Virus record (IMG/VR): IMGVR_UViG_3300017963_000311
Coordinates: 1 to 55,951 of that record
DNA length: 55,951 bases
Reading direction: 5' to 3' (one strand)
DNA from: a virus
A model generated the notes under the pieces. It had not been told where the DNA came from, did no database searches, and worked only from the letters and a program-made list of their open reading frames with translations. Within the stretch, counting starts at the first letter, position 1; every line of letters begins with the position of its first letter. A program made the translations under genes and the position numbers. Below are positions 28,160 through 35,467 of this stretch, in pieces.

Positions 28160-28905
28160 ACCTATATCCGTCATTCTTTGACGAACTAGAAAAAATCGCT
28201 GACTATAGCACAGCAGCAATTGCGCACGAATTAGGCCATGCTCAAGCTTTTGAGCAAAGCAAGATACCTGTAGGTCTAGATATTGGCGGAAGGGCGGCGA
28301 TAAAATTAGTAGGCAATCTCGCATCATACCTTTCGACTCTACAAGGTAAGCCTGGTTTGGCCGCAATCTCATCGTTAGTAGCTGATTCCCCGACATTAGT
28401 AAGTGAGGGAAGAGCAAGTTACAAGGCCTTGAAGTCCCTGAAAGAAATGGGAATCAGTGAAGACGACTACAAGACTACCAGAAAGAATCTAGCCAAGGCA
28501 TTCGGGACGTACATGATTCCAGCTGCAGCCAATGCTCTTACTAGAGCCGGTGCCTCGCATTTGATGAAGAAGGGTGTCGTGGGCAGGAGCCCCGATTCAT
28601 TGGCTGGGACATTAATGACTGAATCGGTTATCGGTATGTTAGGTTCTGGAGCACTGAAAAAGTCATTCGACAAAACAAGGAAAGACTCGGTGTTAAGTAG
28701 AGAGCAGGTAGAGCAGTTAAAGAAGCAGATGGGAGTAGCTACTGGATTTTACAAGGCCAAGAAATCCCTACAATCAGATGCGTATATGCCTCCTCAACCA
28801 AAAATTCTTAGGAAGCCCATCGAGAGAAGTTTAAAGCCGTACCTGAGAGAGAAATCGAAATCTAAAGAGATTGTAGAAAAAGGCGGAATATTGCTTTTGG
28901 ATTAG
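28141..28905 (+). CDS. YugP-like zinc metallopeptidase with N-terminal FFDELEKIA tag
   Basis: This 254-residue protein has 'AIAHELGHAQA': HELGH at residues 29-33 is the HExxH zinc motif. About 56 residues later comes 'SEGRASYKAL' (E89), then 'LGI/MGI..E' and 'K-N-L-A-K-A-F-G-T-Y'. The order HExGHAxQ, then ExxAS..AL..L, then K.L..A..TY matches the YugP/Zn_peptidase_2 family, whose members are membrane-bound. Here the segment between the motifs is only mildly hydrophobic. Residues 11-20 (SFFDELEKIA) recur on the 29505 product. The C-terminal 60 residues are basic. It could be a virion-borne or lysis-related peptidase. SD AGAGGA precedes the ATG. Confidence 0.6.
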   Translation: MDRQALDLYPSFFDELEKIADYSTAAIAHELGHAQAFEQSKIPVGLDIGGRAAIKLVGNLASYLSTLQGKPGLAAISSLVADSPTLVSEGRASYKALKSLKEMGISEDDYKTTRKNLAKAFGTYMIPAAANALTRAGASHLMKKGVVGRSPDSLAGTLMTESVIGMLGSGALKKSFDKTRKDSVLSREQVEQLKKQMGVATGFYKAKKSLQSDAYMPPQPKILRKPIERSLKPYLREKSKSKEIVEKGGILLLD

Positions 28906-28909
28906 GGCT

Positions 28910-29200
28910 ATGATTACTTCCTTACTTAGTTCCTTTCCGTTGTACGCCGAGCTGGGGAAACTTGGTATTGTCGGCGTTGTTGTGGGCGTTCTTATCTATT
29001 TATTAGTGCAGAGTCGAAAAGAGGTCAGGCATCTGCTTTCCTCGAATGAGAAGTCAGCAACTGACTACATGAAGCACATAGATGAGCTGACTAAAATCAC
29101 AATAGAGACTAATTGGGAGTGCAGTAAGGCCATGACAGTACAGGCTGAGGTCCTGCGCTCATTTGAGAGAATCATCGACGGACAGAGGCGAGACAAATGA
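28910..29200 (+). CDS. BhlA-like single-span protein, holin candidate
   Basis: This 96-residue protein has one membrane segment (about 13-34, 'ELGKLGIVGVVVGVLIYLLV') followed by 'QSRKE' and a charged helix. This resembles BhlA/UviB-type holins, in which a short N-terminus, one helix and a KESKKRE-like cytoplasmic tail are typical. It lies between the metallopeptidase and a small soluble gene, with a four-base overlap to the latter. It is the second or third holin candidate in the cluster; which one acts cannot be told from sequence. Confidence 0.5.
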   Translation: MITSLLSSFPLYAELGKLGIVGVVVGVLIYLLVQSRKEVRHLLSSNEKSATDYMKHIDELTKITIETNWECSKAMTVQAEVLRSFERIIDGQRRDK

Positions 29201-29508
29201 ACGGTTTCAAGAAAACAATCGAGAGACTTGGACTAGTAGAAAAAGGGGTAATCGATGAACTCAAATTGGGGGGCGAGGAGCTTCTAGATTATCTCGTCCA
29301 AAAGAAGATACTTGATAGTGAGTATCTTCCAATTATCAAGGAAGTGGCCGAGGATGTAGGAAGCGAGAACCAGCTTCAAGTTCTTAGGGGGGAACAGAAG
29401 ATACTGAAGGTTCAGTGCTCTCACGTGATCAAGAAATCGGCGAAGATAATTGCTAGGATGAGAGATGCTCCTATCCCCAAGAAACATGATCTAGTGGCAG
29501 TAAAATGA
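29197..29508 (+). CDS. Small basic helical hypothetical protein
   Basis: This 103-residue protein is all-helical, with leucine-rich amphipathic stretches ('VIDELKLGGEELLDYLVQKKIL', given here as a pattern of about residues 18-38) and a basic C-terminal half. No family was recognised. It overlaps the genes on both sides by four bases (ATGA), so it is co-translated with the BhlA-like protein and the pyrophosphatase-domain protein. GAGG precedes the start. Confidence 0.55.
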   Translation: MNGFKKTIERLGLVEKGVIDELKLGGEELLDYLVQKKILDSEYLPIIKEVAEDVGSENQLQVLRGEQKILKVQCSHVIKKSAKIIARMRDAPIPKKHDLVAVK

Positions 29509-30905
29509 ACTCATCATTCTTCGACGAATTAACAAAGATAGCAGAAGAGCATAAACTACAAGGACATACTAATTTCCAGGGTATTCCGATTGCCGTAGAG
29601 AATAGGAAAGGGTCTGTTAGGAAAGGAACAGATTCTGACGGGAATGAGTGGCGAACGGAGATGAAGTACCCGTACGGGTATGTGAAGGGGACGAAGGGGG
29701 CTGATGGGGAAGAAATCGATGTCTATGTCGGTCCTAATAAAGAATCCCCTAATGCTTTCGTAGTCCATCAAAAGGACAAGGATACCGGGAAGTATGACGA
29801 GGATAAATGCTTTCTTGGGTTCGATTCCAAGAAAGATACTAGAGAGGCTTTCCTGAAACACTACGACAGCCCGAAATTTTTGGGGCCTATATCCAAGGTT
29901 CCGATAGAGAAGCTAAAAGAAAAAATAAGAGAAGGTAAGCAGCTGACGAAAATCAGTTCTTGTGTGGAATTTGAGAAAAATGCTGTCGACCCCCTCACGT
30001 TGGCCGGATTAGGGGCCTTGTCCCATGTAGGCGCGAACCTGGCCGTGAAAGCGGGACACGGAACAAAATTTCTTAGGAATGTGAGAAGCGGAGGTCTAGC
30101 CAGAGGAATCCGTTCTGGAATAGAAGGAAAGCCGCAGGGAATCGGAAGCAGGATGCTGGAAACGTGGGCCGGTCCGGAATTGGTGGCCACAGAGCATGCT
30201 GGAAGAGGTATCGGAAAGATATTAAGAGGGAGAACTCCTCATCAGCAAAAAAGAGCACTAAAGAAATTACGAAAAGCCGTGGCTATGAACCCAAACTTAA
30301 AACATACCCCGATAATGGAGGACGTAGTAGGAGGAGTAACTAAGGCAATAGAGGGAGGATTACCGAAAGCTGGACCGGTTAGAGAAGCTGGAAGGCTTGC
30401 AAGAGCTGCCGCATTCGCTCCAGCACCTATTCTGGCCGCGACCGAACCCTCGGCCTTAGTTCATATGGGAATTAATGTGGCCAGAAAGGGTGTAGCTCAA
30501 AGCAAAGCAGGCAAAGAGTTCATGAGAAAGGGTATGAAACGTGGTCTAGTAGAAGGGGGAGCAGATGCTGCTCCTTCTGTTAGGGAGAGGATAATGGATG
30601 TCCTAGTTTCTCCAGCCGCCTTGCACACAGAACGTATGGGCAGAGCCATGGCGGACCTTCCTGCAACAGCTAGTAAAGAGCAGTTAGCTAGATTAACCGG
30701 AGCTAGCCATAGTTTGATGGGTCAAAAAAGATTGAGAGGTGCTATCAAGAGGGCACCTAAGGCAGCCGAAGAAAAAATTAAAGGCGAGGCAAGACAGATT
30801 AGAGGCGATATCCAGGAAATGGCCCGTCCGGCTCCAAGGAAGGCTTCTCCAGCACCTTCTGTCGGTGCTACAGATTACGGCATACCATTGGGAGTAAGAT
30901 GGTGA
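29505..30905 (+). CDS. Polyvalent-type protein: FFDELxKIA tag, pyrophosphatase-like domain, basic tail
   Basis: This is a 466-residue protein. Residues 4-13 carry the tag 'SFFDELTKIA'. Residues about 18-145 resemble the inorganic-pyrophosphatase-like domain found in phage polyvalent proteins: 'YGYVKGTKGADGEEIDVYVG', 'AFVVHQKD', 'KCFLGF', 'AFLKHY'. A second tag-like peptide (FEKNA, 156-160) begins a long Ala/Gly/Arg-rich part (160-466) with amphipathic basic helices. Polyvalent proteins are thought to enter the host with phage DNA; that role is inferred here. Whether the enzyme is active cannot be judged. Its start overlaps the preceding stop, and no strong SD is seen. Confidence 0.65.
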   Translation: MNSSFFDELTKIAEEHKLQGHTNFQGIPIAVENRKGSVRKGTDSDGNEWRTEMKYPYGYVKGTKGADGEEIDVYVGPNKESPNAFVVHQKDKDTGKYDEDKCFLGFDSKKDTREAFLKHYDSPKFLGPISKVPIEKLKEKIREGKQLTKISSCVEFEKNAVDPLTLAGLGALSHVGANLAVKAGHGTKFLRNVRSGGLARGIRSGIEGKPQGIGSRMLETWAGPELVATEHAGRGIGKILRGRTPHQQKRALKKLRKAVAMNPNLKHTPIMEDVVGGVTKAIEGGLPKAGPVREAGRLARAAAFAPAPILAATEPSALVHMGINVARKGVAQSKAGKEFMRKGMKRGLVEGGADAAPSVRERIMDVLVSPAALHTERMGRAMADLPATASKEQLARLTGASHSLMGQKRLRGAIKRAPKAAEEKIKGEARQIRGDIQEMARPAPRKASPAPSVGATDYGIPLGVRW

Positions 30906-31474
30906 AAGCAATAACAACCGCGATTATTGTGTATTCTCTCCACATGTTCATGTTCTCCTTTATACACCCGTCAGAGATTGTCGCGCAAGAAAGGTGTCGT
31001 ACGCAAAATTATGACAACGCTGACGTAGAGCCTGATTATAGTTGTCCCGGTCCTGGGGAAGATGTCATCATCCCTTCCATGTCGTATAACCCGTCTAGGG
31101 GATTGGTGAGAGGTTCTACTATCCTTCCCATGAACGGAGACAAGATAGTTCTAGGATACGATGCGGTATTAATGGATAAAAACAAGACCATCGAACTCGG
31201 TCTGACGGTAAAGGGATTGAGGAAATTGAGATGGATGGATTTGAAGTTCGTGAAGAAGATGTTTGAGGTTAATCTCAACGCCGAAAAATCTGTATTCAAT
31301 TCGAGATTGGATTTTCAGAAAAGTAGGGTCGAAACGTGCATCAATCAGAGAGATGAGATAAAAAAAGAGCTCGAGAGCTCGAGCAAATGGTATAAGAGCT
31401 GGCCGGTCGGTGCTATCATAGGGTCAATGGTAACAGCCGCAGTCATGACTGCGGTTTTCGCTGCCGTGGAATAG
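30899..31474 (+). CDS. Exported protein with C-terminal membrane anchor
   Basis: This 191-residue protein starts with a signal-like segment (about 4-30, 'ITTAIIVYSLHMFMFSFI', then a possible cleavage after 'IVA'). It has a mostly polar middle containing four cysteines (33, 49 and two more), a helical region and a C-terminal hydrophobic segment (about 170-188, 'GAIIGSMVTAAVMTAVFAAV'). The signal-plus-anchor layout resembles a unimolecular spanin or an envelope protein. It is the last gene of the rightward block; GGGAG precedes its start and a terminator follows 19 bases after its stop. Confidence 0.55.
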   Translation: MVKAITTAIIVYSLHMFMFSFIHPSEIVAQERCRTQNYDNADVEPDYSCPGPGEDVIIPSMSYNPSRGLVRGSTILPMNGDKIVLGYDAVLMDKNKTIELGLTVKGLRKLRWMDLKFVKKMFEVNLNAEKSVFNSRLDFQKSRVETCINQRDEIKKELESSSKWYKSWPVGAIIGSMVTAAVMTAVFAAVE

Positions 31475-31492
31475 TCTTAATTAGGTTAGTGA

Positions 31493-31524
31493 GGGGAGTC
31501 CGCGAAAACGGACTCCCCTTTTTT
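31493..31524 (+). terminator. Rho-independent terminator of the rightward block
   Basis: A perfect 10-bp stem, GGGGAGTCCG / CGGACTCCCC, with loop CGAAAA is followed directly by six T. It lies 19 bases after the stop of the 30899 gene. On the other strand the stem is not followed by T, so it works rightward only. Confidence 0.9.
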
Positions 31525-31682
31525 CATTTAATCACTGCATCATTTAGAAGACGGGTTCTTAACTTGGATATTGAATCTAGATTTTTGGTAGATATCCCTA
31601 TCTTATTAGCCAATTTGATGAGCTGTTTCTCAGATAGGGAATAGAATTCGTCTTCGCCTAGTTCGACGAAACTAGGCTCCAC
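31524..31682 (-). CDS. Small SAP-like protein, last gene of the replication block
   Basis: This 52-residue frame has a GTG start that overlaps the stop of the preceding gene (TAGTG). The preceding gene's end supplies a GAGG-type site. The product, with 'LSEKQLIKLANKIGIS' and 'LDSISKLRTRLL', folds in pattern like a SAP/HeH helix-extension-helix, similar to the first 45 residues of its upstream neighbour. It may bind DNA. It ends at the edge of the rightward terminator. It is called from overlap, composition and similarity to the neighbour. Confidence 0.6.
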   Translation of the reverse strand: MEPSFVELGEDEFYSLSEKQLIKLANKIGISTKNLDSISKLRTRLLNDAVIK

Positions 31683-32377
31683 TACTTTCCCTCTTCCTCC
31701 TCCTCTTCGAGCTTCTCATTTATTTCTTTGTCCAAATCACTGAATCCGAGATCGTCTGGAGCGTTATCGATGGTCAGAACCTCATCGTTTTCGAGCCACG
31801 AGCCGAGATGGAAAATCATTTCTCTGGCTGCCCATGCATTATCGGCGGATTCTTTCAGAGCCTTAGTTACCTCTTTTCCTCTCGCATCTGCTGCATCGGA
31901 AAGCCCGTCTACGATTTCTCCGATGTCATCGATCTTCTTTTCTTGTCTTGTCAATCGCTCATCAATTTTCTGAAGAATTTGCACCAAATCAGACTGCTGG
32001 CTTGGGGATGAGGCTTTAGAAGACTTTTTGGATCTCTTTTCTTGTCCCTTCTCCTCTTCCTCCTCGTCCTTTGATTCTTCCTCGTCTTTCGCTTCTTCTT
32101 CATCCACTTTTCGTCCGCGTCCCCGTTTTAGCCTGGACCCGCCACTCTTCTCCTTTTTCAGCTTACTCCCTTTCCCCTTCTTCTCCTTCTTTTCCTTCTT
32201 GTCTGATTTTTCGTCTTCTTCCGCAGCCCCTCCGTCTTGGTTTTCGAAGAGCCAATCCTTAAGCTCATCAACTCCCATCTCGTTGGCTTTCTTGGCGCTG
32301 AGACCTAGCTTCTTGACCAAACGCCGGGCTTCAATCCCTGTCATATCATCGATTTCTTCTCGGCTATACTTTGACAT
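31682..32377 (-). CDS. SAP-like domain protein with Lys/Glu-rich linker
   Basis: This 231-residue protein has a SAP/HeH-like N-terminus: 'MTGIEARRLVKKLGLS', 'MGVDELKDWLFE' (about 12-48). A very charged linker follows (about 50-125, runs of E, K, D and S), then a helical domain (about 130-231) with 'LVQILQKIDERLTRQEKKID' and an acidic end. SAP domains bind DNA, so a DNA-organising or replication-associated role is inferred. A strong AAAGGAGG lies before ATG 32377. Low-complexity composition gives a long serine-rich shadow frame on the other strand, which is not a gene. Confidence 0.65.
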   Translation of the reverse strand: MSKYSREEIDDMTGIEARRLVKKLGLSAKKANEMGVDELKDWLFENQDGGAAEEDEKSDKKEKKEKKGKGSKLKKEKSGGSRLKRGRGRKVDEEEAKDEEESKDEEEEEKGQEKRSKKSSKASSPSQQSDLVQILQKIDERLTRQEKKIDDIGEIVDGLSDAADARGKEVTKALKESADNAWAAREMIFHLGSWLENDEVLTIDNAPDDLGFSDLDKEINEKLEEEEEEGK

Positions 32378-32573
32378 TCTTGCCTCCTTTGACCGGTTTC
32401 ACCAGTATCTGATATGCCGTTTCTCCAGCTATCTGAATTATTTCCTGTCTCGCTTGTATGATATATTCTTCTGTGACTACCCAATCTCCACACCCTTCAC
32501 AATTCCTAATCTTGTCTATGGTCGCGTCTTTGCATCTGCCCAGCTTGTCGCAGGTTTTGCAAATCTTATTCAT
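32364..32573 (-). CDS. Small zinc-finger-like protein
   Basis: This 69-residue protein has 'CKTCDKLGRCKD' and 'NCEGCGDW', five cysteines in two CxxC pairs plus one, consistent with a zinc ribbon in the first 31 residues, and a short basic C-terminus. It overlaps both neighbours (14 bases downstream, 8 upstream). The SD is weak, so translation probably depends on coupling. Function is unknown. Confidence 0.6.
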   Translation of the reverse strand: MNKICKTCDKLGRCKDATIDKIRNCEGCGDWVVTEEYIIQARQEIIQIAGETAYQILVKPVKGGKNVKV

Positions 32574-33009
32574 TTCTATCTATCAACTCCCTATTCTCCA
32601 ACACACATTCCAAAACCTTCAAATCCGTGCAGTCCCAACAGCATGTATCGCATTGAACTTGGGAGTGGATGAACTTCCAGTATTCGCATATCGCTCCCTT
32701 TAGAACATTCCTATCTTTGTGTACAGGATTTAATTTGAATTGTTTCGGAGATTCCACTCCTCTTATCAAATCCATGAGTAGTTCCCTGCCCATTCCCCTA
32801 TGAATCACCTTCCACATTTCCTGTTCTTCTTTTAACGGAAGTCCGTGCAGGCACAACTCGACTAACTCACTGTCATTGAATTCATCCCACGGAATGTATG
32901 TTGTAGAATACTCAGTCTTTCCTCCTTTCTTTTTGTACTCCTGAATCAGGCAATATCTCTCATTTGTATGATTTGGTTCAGGAGGGAGTGAGGGTTCTAT
33001 TTTACTCAT
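32566..33009 (-). CDS. Hypothetical protein with C-terminal cysteine cluster
   Basis: This 147-residue protein was not recognised. The central part is helical ('ELVELCLHGLPLKEEQEMWKVI'-like stretch at about 47-68). The C-terminal third has 'CDTCCWDC', a tight cysteine cluster that could bind a metal. GGAG precedes ATG 33009, and the start overlaps the RusA gene stop by four bases. Its place beside recombination genes suggests a DNA-metabolism accessory, without proof. Confidence 0.55.
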   Translation of the reverse strand: MSKIEPSLPPEPNHTNERYCLIQEYKKKGGKTEYSTTYIPWDEFNDSELVELCLHGLPLKEEQEMWKVIHRGMGRELLMDLIRGVESPKQFKLNPVHKDRNVLKGAICEYWKFIHSQVQCDTCCWDCTDLKVLECVLENRELIDRNE

Positions 33010-33473
33010 GTACCACTCCTAAAACATCTTAGTGATACGTTTACGGAAGGTTCTCTAACGGTCTTGGTTTTTGCGCAAAACAAGACAAAAGTGGAACTAT
33101 CATCTATCCCAGTCGCATACTTTATGGCGTCTTCAAGAAGTTTGATTCTATTGCTCAGGTCTATCCTCTTCCATTTTGAAGATGACTTTCCCTTCTCCCA
33201 TCCCTTGTTTTGGATATCACTGAATTTGAAGACGAGATACAGACCGTATTGCTCAGATAAAGAGAACTTATTTAAAACGAGGTCACCTGATTTGGATATA
33301 GTATTTACGGCTCTAGTCCTCCAAGCATATGCCTCTTTGGTCAAAGCTCTACCTTTTCCAGGTATGTTCCTGTATATCTTGTTGCTTGTGGGAGGCATGG
33401 GAAGTTCCACATCAACAACTGTTCTTGACTGGCATATGCCAGTCAAGATTCTGTCTATCTCTTTTTTGACCAT
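33006..33473 (-). CDS. rusA: RusA-like Holliday-junction resolvase
   Basis: This 155-residue protein is close to the usual RusA length of about 120-140. It opens its core with 'VELPMPPTSNKIYRN' and has 'KRIDLSNRIKLLEDAIKY' followed by 'GIDD': D105, N108, K111, D115 and the DD pair at 124-125 match the RusA catalytic pattern D-x-x-N-x-x-K-x-x-x-D with a downstream D. RusA cuts four-way junctions made by recombination and replication. It sits with RecA-like, Hjc-like and Cas4-like genes. SD GAGGAAAG precedes the start. Codons 8-17 contain a 26-bp perfect palindrome. Confidence 0.85.
   Translation of the reverse strand: MVKKEIDRILTGICQSRTVVDVELPMPPTSNKIYRNIPGKGRALTKEAYAWRTRAVNTISKSGDLVLNKFSLSEQYGLYLVFKFSDIQNKGWEKGKSSSKWKRIDLSNRIKLLEDAIKYATGIDDSSTFVLFCAKTKTVREPSVNVSLRCFRSGT
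33423..33448. repeat. 26-bp perfect palindrome inside the start of rusA
   Basis: The sequence reads the same on both strands from 33423 to 33448, centred on GGCATATGCC between 33435 and 33436. In the leftward transcript it would form a stem of about 11 bp with a four-base loop roughly 25 bases after the rusA start codon. Confidence 0.9.
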
Positions 33474-34138
33474 CTTTCCTCTCTTGTGGAGCGAGATTCC
33501 CCTCTGACTGGTTTCGTGTATTTGGAATCTCTGGAAAATCCAGATACACGTGCTCGTACCCGCTGTCTGTGATTTTCGATGAACGAGGCTCTATTGCCGT
33601 GCCTCTCCCCATCCAATGCAATAGTCACGTTTCTGGATACAGTCTTCAGTGTGGCATCGGCACAATTTACTATCGGCAGCATCAGGTCGTGCATACACTT
33701 CAGTTTCAACAATTCAGAATTAGCGTGGACATATCTCGCATCTACAATCTGTTTCGAGTCTTTCACCTTCTCTGTACCGTCTTTAGCCAATCTGACCTTC
33801 GCGCTCACGAATTTGAATACCTCCTCAGCCTCCCTCATTCTCGATATCAGACATCCTAGTTGATGAGAGACGTATTCATAATACGTGTGAGCTACCAGAT
33901 ACAGCTCTCCGAGTTCCTGCCATGTAAGTTGTTGTAAATTTCTCGGTATGTGAGGAGAGCCGTTTTTGAAGAATTGTGAATCAGTGAATCCAGGTTTCTC
34001 CTTGACGTATATCCCCATGCGATGGAGCTCATCCATCGCTCTATCGGATACTCTATAGGAAGCGATTGCATCTGGAATATCCGCGTACGGCTTTCCGCTC
34101 ATCAACTTCTTGGCTTTAGGAGAAATCCTATCTCTCAT
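33455..34138 (-). CDS. Hypothetical protein of the recombination cluster
   Basis: This 227-residue helical protein was not recognised. Notable segments are 'LQQLTWQELGELYLVAHTYYEY', read as a long helix at about 69-90 in a mostly helical middle (69-180), and a basic, serine/arginine-rich C-terminus that overlaps the rusA start by 19 bases. AGGAG precedes ATG 34138. Tight packing between the Cas4-like nuclease and RusA suggests a recombination accessory. Confidence 0.6.
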   Translation of the reverse strand: MRDRISPKAKKLMSGKPYADIPDAIASYRVSDRAMDELHRMGIYVKEKPGFTDSQFFKNGSPHIPRNLQQLTWQELGELYLVAHTYYEYVSHQLGCLISRMREAEEVFKFVSAKVRLAKDGTEKVKDSKQIVDARYVHANSELLKLKCMHDLMLPIVNCADATLKTVSRNVTIALDGERHGNRASFIENHRQRVRARVSGFSRDSKYTKPVRGESRSTREERWSKKR

Positions 34139-34965
34139 TTTCTCTTTCTCCTGAAACCTTCTATTATGGTCTTCTTCCCTCTCGGATTGGGTTTACAGAT
34201 ATGGAAGTATCTGCACTCATAACAAAACATGCTGCATTCTCTAGGAGGAGGGGAGTTTTCTATGGCGGCCATTCTGACGAACAGTATTTTCTTGGATATC
34301 GCCTTCCATATTTCTGGATCAAATACTAGTGGAAACTCTAGAATAGATGATGTGTTCTTGTTGTAATACAGGATGTTCATCAGAGGGAGGTCCAAGCACG
34401 CCATGTAAAGCGTAGACTGGACAATGTGTTCTGGTTTCGGACCGTTTAGTTTGTCGAATAACTCGGTCTTGATGGATTTGATTTCTAGGCCGAATCTTAT
34501 CTGATTCCCTAATTTTATCTCGAATATCCCATCTGTGGTTGAGACTATCTCCAGTCTATTCGCTTCCTGGCTGGTCTTCGGAGAAATGCCTACTTCATCA
34601 TTGAAGTCATATTCTTCGTTCGATCTCCTGGCTATTTCGTTCAAGTAAGCTTGTAGCTGTATATGTATTTGGGTTCCGGTATCGAAAATTCTCCTATTTC
34701 TCGGTTTCGTTCTTTGTACCGGTTCCTCTCCGATGTATCTGTAGTAAAGCATTCTTCCGCATCCCATGGGATATTTCCCACAAAGTGAGTGCCCGGTAGT
34801 CGAGCCTATATCGGATGCACTAAACACATACAAGCTTCTAGAGTTTTCTAGATTGAGGTCATCTAGATGTGAATCAATTCTCGGAAGAAGTTGGATCTCG
34901 GATTTCGCTTCTCTTATTTCTTCTGCGCTCAGTTCCTCCAGTTCTTTTATCGTCCTTACTTTCAT
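34135..34965 (-). CDS. Cas4/RecB-type PD-(D/E)xK nuclease with iron-sulfur cysteines
   Basis: This 276-residue protein has D145 in 'STTDGIFEI' and 'GLEIKS' (E161, K163), giving the D-x(n)-E-x-K nuclease core. Cysteines at 62 and/or 69 and at 244, 248, 251 and 257 ('CSMFCYECRYFHIC') fit the Cas4/AddB arrangement of one early and three late cysteines holding a 4Fe-4S cluster. Such enzymes resect DNA ends. The C-terminus is basic. The start has GGAG at seven bases and lies 92 bases inside the neighbouring gene, an unusually long overlap. There are no cas1/cas2 or repeats nearby, so this is a phage recombination nuclease and not CRISPR adaptation. Confidence 0.8.
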   Translation of the reverse strand: MKVRTIKELEELSAEEIREAKSEIQLLPRIDSHLDDLNLENSRSLYVFSASDIGSTTGHSLCGKYPMGCGRMLYYRYIGEEPVQRTKPRNRRIFDTGTQIHIQLQAYLNEIARRSNEEYDFNDEVGISPKTSQEANRLEIVSTTDGIFEIKLGNQIRFGLEIKSIKTELFDKLNGPKPEHIVQSTLYMACLDLPLMNILYYNKNTSSILEFPLVFDPEIWKAISKKILFVRMAAIENSPPPRECSMFCYECRYFHICKPNPRGKKTIIEGFRRKRK

Positions 34966-35467
34966 TAACCATCTCCAGAAATATTTGAAGGGGAATTACA
35001 GCAAAAGATTGCCCGGCTTTCTTGAATTCCACGACCAGAACAGGAATTTCATCTCCTGTAGCTTGGTCAGAGATTTTAGACAAGTAAGAAAGTTTTAGAG
35101 GCCACTGTCTCTCATTGTCCGTGAATTTGTGCTCTATCCTAAGTTTTCCCTGAACTCTTACATCTCCTTTCGCGCCACTCAGTTCCACATTCCCAGAACC
35201 TGGCTGTCTTCTGCCCCCTACAGATTCAGCTAATCTGCTTTCCAGGTCATGAGAACTTCTGATTCTTTGCTTTCTTTCTTTTATCTTGACTCTATCAGCG
35301 GCAGGCTTGGGTGTTATCAAGTTCAATTCAAGCGAGAATTCACTATCCTGTAAACATCGGTGACAGATATAGATTACAGTGTCCGGCATCTTTATCGCTA
35401 CGGTGTCCCCGACCCTCTTGCAAATTAAGCATCTATGACCGTAATCCGCAGCTTCTATACGAGTCAT
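34874..35467 (-). CDS. Hjc-like nuclease with N-terminal zinc ribbon
   Basis: This is a 197-residue protein. C13, C16, C35 and C38 form a zinc ribbon. Residues about 75-165 then look like a small PD-(D/E)xK domain: 'LESRLAESVGGRRQPGSG', 'GDVRV' (D102), 'IEHKFT' (E112, K114), 'PVLVVEFK' and 'FAVIPL'. This is the order seen in Hjc/VRR-type junction or structure-specific nucleases. The last 30 residues are charged, low in complexity and overlap the Cas4-like gene by 92 bases. GAGG precedes the start, and the ATGA overlap links it to the RecA-like gene. Together with RusA it may give the phage two resolvase-type enzymes. Confidence 0.65.
   Translation of the reverse strand: MTRIEAADYGHRCLICKRVGDTVAIKMPDTVIYICHRCLQDSEFSLELNLITPKPAADRVKIKERKQRIRSSHDLESRLAESVGGRRQPGSGNVELSGAKGDVRVQGKLRIEHKFTDNERQWPLKLSYLSKISDQATGDEIPVLVVEFKKAGQSFAVIPLQIFLEMVNESKDDKRTGGTERRRNKRSEIRDPTSSEN

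Noticed and set aside
32028-32672. Long rightward Ser/Phe-rich frame opposite the charged SAP-like gene
   Set aside because: It is the mirror of runs of Glu and Lys codons; no SD, no family, wrong strand for the block.
33412-33621. 69-codon leftward frame across the rusA start
   Set aside because: It lies in another frame inside two well-supported genes and has no independent SD; its peptide near the palindrome is a by-product of the repeat.
34135-34965. CRISPR adaptation gene cas4
   Set aside because: No cas1, cas2 or repeat array is present; the neighbours are recombination genes, so it is a phage nuclease.
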